Assembly (NCBI RefSeq): GCF_900086715.1
Contig: NZ_FLKH01000012.1
Span: forward strand, 1,488,001-1,552,000
Source of the DNA: Gracilibacillus timonensis
GTDB taxonomy: Bacteria; Bacillota; Bacilli; Bacillales; Amphibacillaceae
Direction of reading: 5' to 3'
Length of the DNA: 64,000 nucleotides
Shown: piece after piece, positions 57,543-64,000 of the stretch
How positions within the stretch are numbered: the stretch's first letter is position 1
How the letters are laid out: each line of letters begins with the position of its first letter
Made by a program: the position numbers and the translations under genes
Notes under the pieces: generated by a model
The model's database searches: none
Seen by the model: the letters and a program-made list of their open reading frames with translations, nothing else
What the model was told of the DNA's origin: nothing

Positions 57543-57578
57543 AAAAGAGCAGTCACCTTACAAGGCAGCTGCTCTTTT
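57543..57578. terminator. Bidirectional terminator downstream of ndh and the small ORF
   Basis: AAAAGAGCAG and CTGCTCTTTT form a 10-bp stem; the A-run before and T-run after allow either direction. On the minus strand it lies 7 nt after the stop of the 32-aa ORF. Confidence 0.75.
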
Positions 57579-57584
57579 CTATAC

Positions 57585-57683
57585 TTAGCGAAAATCTCGC
57601 TTATCTTCCATTTTTCTTGAAATTAGCACATATCCAACGGTTGCTAATGCTGTCAATAAAGTATAGAACAATGTGTTTTTCAT
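57585..57683 (-). CDS. 32-aa single-span membrane peptide downstream of ndh
   Basis: Small frame with a strong ribosome site (AAGGAGGAAAGCAAG, then ATG). Product: MKNTLFYTLLTALATVGYVL (hydrophobic helix, residues 4-22) followed by a charged tail ISRKMEDKRDFR. It lies 55 nt after the ndh stop and directly before a terminator, so it is probably the last cistron of an ndh operon. I cannot name a family. SD quality, helix-plus-basic-tail design and placement argue for a real protein. Confidence 0.6.
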   Translation of the reverse strand: MKNTLFYTLLTALATVGYVLISRKMEDKRDFR

Positions 57684-57738
57684 CTTGCTTTCCTCCTTGT
57701 AAGAAGAACTTGATATTTACCTCTAAAAAAGCGAATCT

Positions 57739-58953
57739 TTAAAATGGACGGAATTTCCCTTTTCTCAAGACGAGCATTGGTCCGCCAAGCAAGAACAGGT
57801 AACGATCATCAATGACATTTTTCATGACACTGGCAGATAAGCCATATAGTTTATTACCATCAAAAACCGTCCCCATCGCATCACTTCCACCTAATGAAGC
57901 CACTGTTCCCTTGTCATCAAAGGAAAATTCTTGTAAGGTACCACCAAAGATAGAAGTCTTAATGTTGTGAGCACACACATCTGCCTCCTGGATAGCAATT
58001 TGTGCAGTTGGAGGATATGGTTTGCCTGTTTCATTATTCATTACCCACGCACAATCACCGAGCATGTAAACTTCTTCATCACCAGGCGCACGCAGCGTGG
58101 CGTCAACATTCACTTTTCCTTTGGTCAATTCAAAGCCTGACTCACCAATGATTCGATTAGCTTGTACACCACCAGTCCAAACAATGGTACCTGCTTTTAT
58201 TTCTTCGTTATCCTCGCCAACAATAACCGAATCTGCTTTTACTTCTTTAATCATCGTACCTAGTTTGAACTCAATACCACGAGCCTCTAAGGAATCCTTT
58301 GCATAATTTAATAATTCTTCGTCAAAACCGGGTAGAATGGTTTCCATTGCCTCGATATCAATAATTCGTACATCCCGGCGCGGAATGTCATATTTCTTGC
58401 ACAAGACCGGAATCCGTTCCGCTAGCTCACCGAGGAACTCAATACCTGTGAATCCAGCACCACCAACAATAATCGTCAGCATACTTGAATCAGGATTAGC
58501 CTCATTGCGATAACGGGCAAATTGATATTCGATATGATCGCGAATCAACCGGCTTTTATCCACACTTTGAATCGAGAAGGCATGTTCCTCCATCCCTTTA
58601 ATACCGAATGTAGCTTTTTCAAAACCTAACCCGACTACTAAATAATCATAATCCACTTTACCATTTTCCAATTGTACTGTTTTATCCGCTTTGTTAATTT
58701 TTTTCACGGTGTCATAGATCAAGTGAACACGTTTAGGGTTGATCACATCAGAGATCATTATACGCGAACGGTTAACATCAATCGTCCCTGCCGCCACCTC
58801 ATGTAACCAAGTAGTTTGGTAGTGATAATTGTGTTTGTTAATCAGGGTAATCTCTGCTTCTTCTGGTGCAAATTGCTGCAATAATCGTTTAGTGGTCATC
58901 ATCCCAGCATATCCAGCACCAAGTACAACTATTTTGGGTTTATTCTCTGACAT
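57739..58953 (-). CDS. Type II NADH dehydrogenase (NAD(P)/FAD oxidoreductase)
   Basis: Non-proton-pumping NADH:quinone oxidoreductase, peripheral membrane flavoprotein. 404 aa: FAD-binding Rossmann motif KIVVLGAGYAGMMTTKRL at the N-terminus, NAD-binding motif TIIVGGAGFTGIEFLGEL (about residue 160), IVWTGGVQANRI, second FAD motif VYMLGDCAWV, and a quinone-site-like AQIAIQEAD. Closest in style to B. subtilis YumB/YutJ. AAAGGA lies 9 nt before the ATG at 58953. An extra gene relative to the B. subtilis valS-ysxE region. Confidence 0.9.
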   Translation of the reverse strand: MSENKPKIVVLGAGYAGMMTTKRLLQQFAPEEAEITLINKHNYHYQTTWLHEVAAGTIDVNRSRIMISDVINPKRVHLIYDTVKKINKADKTVQLENGKVDYDYLVVGLGFEKATFGIKGMEEHAFSIQSVDKSRLIRDHIEYQFARYRNEANPDSSMLTIIVGGAGFTGIEFLGELAERIPVLCKKYDIPRRDVRIIDIEAMETILPGFDEELLNYAKDSLEARGIEFKLGTMIKEVKADSVIVGEDNEEIKAGTIVWTGGVQANRIIGESGFELTKGKVNVDATLRAPGDEEVYMLGDCAWVMNNETGKPYPPTAQIAIQEADVCAHNIKTSIFGGTLQEFSFDDKGTVASLGGSDAMGTVFDGNKLYGLSASVMKNVIDDRYLFLLGGPMLVLRKGKFRPF

Positions 58954-59131
58954 ACCTTTCATTCCTTTCTTTTCATTATGATCACTACTAAATTTTTGCT
59001 TTCACATAACCATATGTAACTGCATACAGTATAACAAAGATGTAAAAAGCCGTCTAATATGTTATACCCTTTCGAATAAAATATAATCATATCGCTACAT
59101 AGTTATTGAAAAAAGAAAAGAGGTGTTTAGA

Positions 59132-59320
59132 ATGAGTCGGTATTATCGATATCGCCTGCCTCCATGGGCAAGAGAATGGATTTTAATTTGTGAAAGATGT
59201 ATGCTTCCGCTTGTAATCTTTCAGGCGATCCGCACGTTACTGCTGCCAACGACGTTTGATGTATTGCTTCTTGGTATCCTAATCGGTATTCTGATTGCCT
59301 TTCAATTAGAATGGATTTAA
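59132..59320 (+). CDS. Small two-helix membrane protein, unknown function
   Basis: 62 aa: basic, Tyr/Arg-rich start MSRYYRYRLPPWAREWILIC, then two hydrophobic stretches (about residues 18-33 and 38-60, TFDVLLLGILIGILIAFQLE). AAGAGGTG lies 7 nt before the ATG. Convergent with ysxE, only 2 nt between stop codons. It appears to be a conserved small protein of Bacillaceae, but I cannot attach a family name with certainty. Confidence 0.7.
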   Translation: MSRYYRYRLPPWAREWILICERCMLPLVIFQAIRTLLLPTTFDVLLLGILIGILIAFQLEWI

Positions 59321-59322
59321 CT

Positions 59323-60318
59323 CTATTCCATGGCTTGCAGTTGCTGATAAACGCTTGCCTGCATCTCGAATCCAAACAGCAAGGTGCGATAAATACGTTC
59401 CAGTTCCATGGAATATGACAAACTATCCAATCGATTGTTGTTTTGCTCCGTAGCCATATGTAACAAACGTGCTGGTGATAGTATTTGTAAAACAAACAAC
59501 GATTTCTCAAAGTTGGTTAACGGCACATATTGACAATAGACTAGGAAGGCCTGCTTCAGTTTGTTCATATCGCAATCATGAAACTGAAATAGATATTGAT
59601 AGTAGACCGTTAAATCGTAAGTAGGTGAGGACATGTAGGCGTATTCCCAATTCAATAAATACGTATAGGGGTTAGCTACCACATAATGAGATGGCTGCAG
59701 ATTACCATGACATAAACAATACTTCATTTGTTCTGTTTTTTCTAGTTCTGTTACATAATAATTCTGCCATTCTTCCAACGTATCATATATCTGTAATAGG
59801 TCGCGATAATACATACAGAACTGTAATTCTGTCGGTGCCATAAAACGTTTTGCCTCTATTTGACGCAGATAACCTAAGCTTTGTTCCCGATATTGCAATA
59901 ATTCTTGTTGGAATTGTGCCGTTATCGTATCTTTATTATCTTTCAGTGACTGTGTTGGATGACTTTGCATCGTTGTCCCATGCAATCGTCCAATCGTATG
60001 CATGACTGTTTCATATTCATCAATGGGCTGCTCTTGTGTGCTGCGCTCCAACCAAGGCATTAAATAGTAGATAGCTTGCTGATCATAGATAAATGGCTGT
60101 TTTTGTTTACTCTGAAAAATCGGCGCAAACGCAAAGATTTGTTGTTGATCCAAATACTGCTGTATGGCTAACCATTTACCAAATACATCTTCCTGGTAAG
60201 GAGTGCGTTTCAGGGCATAGTATTGTTGATTGGCCTTGATCTTATACACCTTTTCCGTAACCTGTTCGATTTCTTCTGGTTGCAGTTGAAATGAATCCAG
60301 AATCTCGTTCCAATTCAT
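59323..60318 (-). CDS. ysxE: YsxE-like spore coat protein (CotS/aminoglycoside-kinase fold)
   Basis: 331 aa with a kinase-like fold related to CotS/CotI: YYALKRTPYQEDVFGKW (lysine of the nucleotide site), HTIGRLHGTT, YCLCHGNLQPSHYVV (the HGD-type catalytic loop is degenerate, HGN), and YLLNWEYAYMSSPTYDLTVY where active kinases have a D of DFD. Substituted catalytic residues suggest a structural role or unusual activity. Located upstream of spoVID on the same strand as in B. subtilis, where YsxE is a coat protein. GAGGAGG precedes the ATG. Confidence 0.9.
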   Translation of the reverse strand: MNWNEILDSFQLQPEEIEQVTEKVYKIKANQQYYALKRTPYQEDVFGKWLAIQQYLDQQQIFAFAPIFQSKQKQPFIYDQQAIYYLMPWLERSTQEQPIDEYETVMHTIGRLHGTTMQSHPTQSLKDNKDTITAQFQQELLQYREQSLGYLRQIEAKRFMAPTELQFCMYYRDLLQIYDTLEEWQNYYVTELEKTEQMKYCLCHGNLQPSHYVVANPYTYLLNWEYAYMSSPTYDLTVYYQYLFQFHDCDMNKLKQAFLVYCQYVPLTNFEKSLFVLQILSPARLLHMATEQNNNRLDSLSYSMELERIYRTLLFGFEMQASVYQQLQAME

Positions 60319-60374
60319 TAGAAAACCTCCTCGAGATTGTTATCCTTCCTCCACCTAAAGACAATATAGGTTTT

Positions 60375-60470
60375 CTGGAGTTCCAAATCGTATAATACCA
60401 AGGATTATCTATATTCCCATTTTATCAGAAAAAAACCGAGCAAAACTCAACTGGTCTTTTATTACTATAT
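60375..60470. repeat. Decayed composite-repeat ends fused together
   Basis: CCAAATCGTATAATACCAAGGATTAT resembles one outer flank and AAACCGAGCAAAACTCAACTGGTCTTTTATTAC, quoted only by its start AAACCGAG and end CTTTTATTAC, resembles the other. The about 600-bp interior and both termini are missing. This is most of what the 330-bp ysxE-spoVID gap contains besides the terminator. Confidence 0.4.
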
Positions 60471-60601
60471 AAGTGGAACGCATACATGTAACAAAAATGT
60501 GTGACAAACAAGTCTTTGCTCACATGCTTTCCTGCTAATACCTCGTTTGATCCATTTACACAGTATGATGAGATAACCAGATAAAATTCTTTGCTTAGTA
60601 C

Positions 60602-60632
60602 AAAAAATCCCTTGCTTGTAGGACAAGGGATT
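60602..60632 (-). terminator. Terminator after spoVID
   Basis: AATCCCTTG and CAAGGGATT pair over a 9-nt loop, followed by six U on the minus strand, 18 nt past the spoVID stop. Confidence 0.8.
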
Positions 60633-60649
60633 CTATTGCTTCCTGCATA

Positions 60650-61960
60650 TTAAGAAGATAGTGGGATATAAATAATCTGTCCCGTTGAAACATCCTCCTC
60701 TTCCAACCGATTCGTGCGGACGATTTGATGCGTACTTACCTGATATCGTTCAGCAATATGATGGATTTGATCCTCCGGCTGTACGATATAAAGCTTCAAT
60801 CGCGAATAATTGTTATCCTCTTCTTCTTGAAAAAGCTGTGACAAATAAGAAGTTTCATCGATATCCTGTTCTGCTGAACGAATATGGACTTGTTGTGTCT
60901 CCTCCGAAGGAACATCCACCACTTCGGCACCTTCTTCCTCGAAGTCTTCTATCTCCGCATCGGCAGTGTCTTCCGCCGTCGTTTTCTCTTCTTCAATGGC
61001 TTCTGCTTTCCTATCTGTTTCTTCTTGTTGAACACTTAACGTCGGTTCCTTTTCTTCTTGCTCCTCTGTCTCTTCTTGTGTAACAGATCGTTCCATTTGT
61101 TTTTCTTCTGTTGTGGTATCTTTGTGTGAAATCGGCTCTGCTACCTCCTCGTCACTATTGTTTTCCTTTTGCAATACCTGCTCTTCTTTTATGATTCGTT
61201 CTTCCTTCTGCAATAATGCTTCTTCCTGAGAGCTATCTTTCTTTATTTCCTGTATTTCCTCCTGCAATGCTTCTCTTTCCTGAATACTATCTTCACGTAT
61301 TTCCTCTTCTTGCTCTAGCACTTCCTCCGCCTTTTCGGGTATTGCTTCTTTGGCAGACGTTTCATCCATAATTGACGGGGGTACGTCTGCAACATCCGCA
61401 GAACGATTCACTGCAAACTGTTCTAGTTCTTCCTCTGTGATTTCCAAGTGAAAGCTTTCCTCACCCTCGTCCATCTCCTCTTCTTCCCGAAAAGCAGGCA
61501 GACTGTAAGTATCTTCTACTTCCTCTTCCACCTCTTCTACTTGCTGTCGAATGCCAGAGATAGCCAAGTTCACCTCAATTTCCATTTCAGCTGCAGAGTT
61601 TAATTTATAATCAAAGTGTTCTACATCTATCGCTACTGAGTCCATGGATTCTACTCGATCAGCTGGAATGGAAATATCAATTAACAGCTTGTGAAAAAAT
61701 TCATTGACGGTTTCAGACAATACATCCACTTGTTCTACATAAGTTCCGCGAATATCCTCTTCATTCTGCTCTATTGGGGCACTTGATCTCATATATTCTC
61801 CCTTTAGTTCCATCACTCCTCTAATGGACAAGCTGTGCTCCTGTTCATCAAAAGTAATGACAGGTTCCAGTCCAATCCCCAACATCTCTTGGATTTGCTG
61901 ATCTTCTCGGAAGGCCAGTCTTTCCTGAAAATGAAACATAACGGTATCTTGCAACATCAT
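60650..61960 (-). CDS. spoVID: SpoVID, spore coat encasement protein
   Basis: Recruits SafA and drives coat encasement. 436 aa. N-terminal domain with FHFQERLAFREDQQIQEMLG and SIRGVMELKGEYM; a very acidic Glu-rich middle (about residues 150-385, many EE/QEE runs); C-terminal LysM (YIVQPEDQIHHIAERYQVST, ending GQIIYIPLSS) that in B. subtilis binds lipid II. Two tandem ATGs; GGGGGA lies 1 or 4 nt upstream, so the start may shift by one codon. Partner SafA lies at 29-30 kb. Confidence 0.92.
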   Translation of the reverse strand: MMLQDTVMFHFQERLAFREDQQIQEMLGIGLEPVITFDEQEHSLSIRGVMELKGEYMRSSAPIEQNEEDIRGTYVEQVDVLSETVNEFFHKLLIDISIPADRVESMDSVAIDVEHFDYKLNSAAEMEIEVNLAISGIRQQVEEVEEEVEDTYSLPAFREEEEMDEGEESFHLEITEEELEQFAVNRSADVADVPPSIMDETSAKEAIPEKAEEVLEQEEEIREDSIQEREALQEEIQEIKKDSSQEEALLQKEERIIKEEQVLQKENNSDEEVAEPISHKDTTTEEKQMERSVTQEETEEQEEKEPTLSVQQEETDRKAEAIEEEKTTAEDTADAEIEDFEEEGAEVVDVPSEETQQVHIRSAEQDIDETSYLSQLFQEEEDNNYSRLKLYIVQPEDQIHHIAERYQVSTHQIVRTNRLEEEDVSTGQIIYIPLSS

Positions 61961-62170
61961 TCCCCCTCTCCGATATACATGCGTTTCTCTTTATATGATA
62001 TGAATCTTAATCGGTAATATGACTGTATTTCGTTAACAGAATCAAAAACGACCATCCTTTTATGGCTAACACAAAATAAAACGGATCTCCAAATAAAATC
62101 GATTATGTAAATTTGATTTTGTAAATAGTGAGCTCCTAGGATAGGTAGGGTAAGGCGAACGATCATAATA

Positions 62171-62928
62171 AGAAAAACCGGGCGAATTTTGCCCGGTCCT
62201 TTACGAATAACTAAAAGTAGCCACTGAACTGCCGATAAGATAGATTATGTTAAGTAGTCCACTTTCCTTAGTGGTGAGTTTGATCGTTTTATCTGTGCAA
62301 AGCAAGCGCTCCGGGAATAGGTTCCGCTTTCCATGGGGCCGGCTTCAGCTAACTAAAAAGAAGAGCACTTTTTAGTGGATCTTCAGCTCGTCCTAGTCCC
62401 ATAGGAGTCTCCACCTATTCCCTCCGCTAGATTGGAGTACAACAATGGTTGTTACTGCAAGGAGAAAGCGTTCTAGGTACCCTAGACACTATGATAGCAA
62501 AAGGAGAAAATCGTCAACTGATTCTTTGGCTGCGTAATGGATCATGGTACAAATATAAAAGTCATAACGTAGGATAAAACCGTTCTCAGAAAAAGGTTAT
62601 GCGGTTTGCTTATTGGCAGAAATATAGTGTCTGGAACACTTCATTCTAGCAGTCATTCGATTGTAGTGCTACTACCCAGCGGAGGAAATAGGTGGAGACT
62701 CCTGCGAGAAAAGCGCAGTGTGAAGACCCCGCAGGAAGCGATCTTTGCTGACGAGGAGGCTGAGCCAAGCTCGCGGAAAGCGGAACCTATTTCCGGAGCG
62801 TTTCCTAGCACATAAAAAACGTTCAACATGATCACTTGGAATAGCCTTTTACTTTACATAATCTATCTTATCGGCACCACCATTCGTTCAAGATCAAAAT
62901 CGGTCCACATCCTATCATACTCAGAATT
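62171..62928. repeat. Composite intergenic repeat, copy C (complete)
   Basis: Best-preserved copy. Order: outward terminator-like hairpin CCGGGC/GCCCGG (62178-62196); terminal inverted repeat (62232-62256); hairpin module 1 (62313-62422, helix GGGAATAGGT/ACCTATTCCC); a central part of about 260 bp; hairpin module 2 facing it (62684-62794, helix GGAAATAGGT/ACCTATTTCC); second terminal repeat (62850-62874); outer flank CATTCGTTCAAGATCAAAATC. Module 2 contains the uninterrupted IS110 target CTGACGAGGAGGCTGAG. No ORF. It fills the spoVID-hemL gap, of which 61961-62170 holds nothing further. Confidence 0.85.
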
Positions 62929-62989
62929 CTATACTTTCTTACCTTTGAAAAAAAGATTCCGTATCCTCTATGATCTATAATCCGGCATA

Positions 62990-63187
62990 TTGAGAGATTA
63001 TACAAGAATACACGAAAATAGGAGGGATGTACAAATCCCTGAAAAGAAAATCATTCAAAAGCGCTTTCCACCTTATCAACATAACGTTGGATGGAGGTTA
63101 ACGGATACAAGAGGCAAGAAATATCTATTCGAAATATGCGATAAAGACGCGGTCACCTATCAGATAAACTTTAATCAGAAAGAATAG
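62990..63187 (+). CDS. Possible small protein, start uncertain
   Basis: Open frame of 65 codons from a TTG. The second half looks protein-like (FPPYQHNVGWRLTDTRGKKY, FEICDKDAVTYQINFN). AGGAGGG lies inside the frame (about 63022-63027), with no ATG, GTG or TTG in frame at a suitable distance after it, so the gene may be a fragment. It sits between repeat C and the hemL terminator. No family recognised. Confidence 0.3.
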   Translation: MRDYTRIHENRRDVQIPEKKIIQKRFPPYQHNVGWRLTDTRGKKYLFEICDKDAVTYQINFNQKE

Positions 63188-63309
63188 CATAAAAGTGAAT
63201 ATTTCCAATTGTTCACTGTTTTTGGGTGGGGTTTATCACAAAATAGGATTATTTTATCTGGTCAAACACCCATTATGGTCGAGATTGTCTATTTTCTTTG
63301 CTTATTATG

Positions 63310-63350
63310 AAAAAAACACCACCAAGCAATCTAATCTGCAAGGTGGTGTG
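63310..63350 (-). terminator. Terminator after hemL
   Basis: ACACCACC and GGTGGTGT form the stem (extended inside by TTGC/GCTT pairing). Seven U follow on the minus strand. It lies 12 nt beyond the hemL stop. Confidence 0.85.
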
Positions 63351-63361
63351 GAAGATGACGC

Positions 63362-64000
63362 TTATTTTTTTGCTAATTTGGCGAACGCCTTTTCTACTGC
63401 TGCAATGGTTTTTTCTATATCTTCTTCGGTATGGGAAGTGGATAAGAACAATCCCTCGAATTGTGATGGCGGTAAGAAAATACCTTCTTCCATCATCGTA
63501 CGATAGTAACTGGCAAATGCCACGGTATCTGATTTTTTCGCCGTTTCAAAATTGATAACAGGTTCTTCTGCAAAAAAGATTCCTACCATGGAACCAGCTC
63601 GATTGATTTGTAGTGGGATCTGATATTCATCAGCGGCTAAACGGTATCCTTCTATCAAACGATCTACTTGTTGGTTTATCCATTGATAAGAAGAACGATC
63701 CAACGCCTTCAGTGTCTCTAGGCCAGCCGTCATAGCTAAAGGATTCCCAGACAGCGTACCTGCCTGATAAATATCGCCTACCGGGGCCACATGTTCCATA
63801 ATCTCTCTCTTCCCCCCATAAGCGCCAACGGGCAGTCCGCCACCAATTACCTTTCCTAGACAGGTCAAATCCGGAGTGATTTCGAAATGGCCTTGGGCGC
63901 AGTGGAAACCAACACGGAATCCTGTCATCACCTCATCAAAAATAAGCAAAGATTGATACTGCTTGGTAATATCCCTTATAGACGCTAAGAACTCTGCATC
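63362..64000 (-). CDS. hemL: Glutamate-1-semialdehyde 2,1-aminomutase, C-terminal half (cut by window edge)
   Basis: PLP enzyme of the C5 haem pathway, making 5-aminolevulinate from glutamate-1-semialdehyde. The last 212 residues are present, about half of the usual 430. Seen: [11 protein letters not shown] (PLP-contacting Asp), [17 protein letters not shown] with the PLP-binding lysine, [18 protein letters not shown] class III aminotransferase with SLLIFDEV and [15 protein letters not shown] could in principle be a paralogue, but location next to spoVID/ysxE matches the B. subtilis hem operon end. Confidence 0.93.
   Translation of the reverse strand, partial: DAEFLASIRDITKQYQSLLIFDEVMTGFRVGFHCAQGHFEITPDLTCLGKVIGGGLPVGAYGGKREIMEHVAPVGDIYQAGTLSGNPLAMTAGLETLKALDRSSYQWINQQVDRLIEGYRLAADEYQIPLQINRAGSMVGIFFAEEPVINFETAKKSDTVAFASYYRTMMEEGIFLPPSQFEGLFLSTSHTEEDIEKTIAAVEKAFAKLAKK

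Noticed and set aside
62606-62835. 69-aa and 60-aa frames
   Set aside because: Inside hairpin module 2 of repeat C, same argument as for repeat B.

Overview
The window looks like a chromosomal segment of a low-GC, endospore-forming member of the Bacillaceae. Gene order follows the Bacillus subtilis 2.8 Mb region almost step by step: iscS-cymR-rarA, aspS-hisS, dtd-relA, apt-recJ, secDF-comN-spoVB, yajC-tgt-queA-ruvBA, bofC, yebC, safA, niaR, pheAB-obg-spo0B-rpmA-prp-rplU, spoIVFBA, minDC-mreDCB-radC, spoIIB-comC-folC-valS, ysxE-spoVID-hemL. An RNase E/G gene between spoIVFB and rplU, which B. subtilis lacks, and the style of the intergenic repeats suggest a halophilic or alkaliphilic relative (Oceanobacillus/Gracilibacillus type). 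That genus-level guess is inference. No plasmid or prophage signature is seen. Both window edges cut a gene: the cysteine desulfurase loses a few C-terminal residues and hemL loses its 5' half.

Layout. 1-4.2 kb: cysteine desulfurase, CymR, RarA, an RsfA-type sporulation regulator. 4.2-8 kb: a 6S RNA downstream of a T-box-controlled hisS-aspS operon. 8-14.8 kb: dtd, relA, apt, recJ, a LapA-like protein. 14.8-21.3 kb: secDF, comN, spoVB and membrane proteins. 21.4-21.9 kb: an unusual 51-bp hairpin tandem array. 22-26.3 kb: yajC, tRNA queuosine genes and ruvAB. 26.3-31 kb: VOC protein, bofC, yebC, safA, niaR. 31-33.1 kb: a complete IS66-family element with 8-bp target duplication. 33.2-40.7 kb: pheA/B, obg, spo0B, L27/Prp/L21, RNase G-like protein, SpoIVFB/FA. 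40.9-42.6 kb: a deletion scar joining a truncated ABC ATPase to a truncated histidine kinase, with an intact response regulator. 42.7-51.4 kb: min, mre, radC, spoIIB, comC, folC. 51.5-54 kb: a composite repeat interrupted by an IS110/IS1111-type element. 54-57 kb: T-box-controlled valS. 57-64 kb: a fetB pseudogene, a type II NADH dehydrogenase, small membrane proteins, YsxE, SpoVID, another composite repeat, hemL.

How the genes work together. Sporulation is the dominant theme: Spo0B (phosphorelay), SpoIIB (engulfment), BofC-SpoIVFA-SpoIVFB (pro-sigma-K checkpoint), SafA-SpoVID (coat/cortex interface), SpoVB (cortex lipid II flipping) and YsxE (coat). A second theme is translation and its control: three aminoacyl-tRNA synthetases (two T-box leaders), Dtd, queuosine modification, the L21-Prp-L27 set in which Prp trims L27, Obg and RelA. 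Cell shape and division are covered by mreBCD-minCD.

The most interesting unexplained content is a family of roughly 700-bp composite intergenic repeats at about 14.9, 51.5-54 and 62.2 kb, with decayed copies near 11.2, 28.9, 57.5 and 60.4 kb. Each full copy has about 25-bp terminal inverted repeats, two facing hairpin modules whose helices show compensatory base changes between copies, and an outward-facing terminator-like hairpin at one end. One copy was hit by the IS110-type element, and the uninterrupted copy gives the exact empty site. The long non-coding end of that IS carries short segments matching both sides of its own insertion site, as expected for a bridge/seek RNA.
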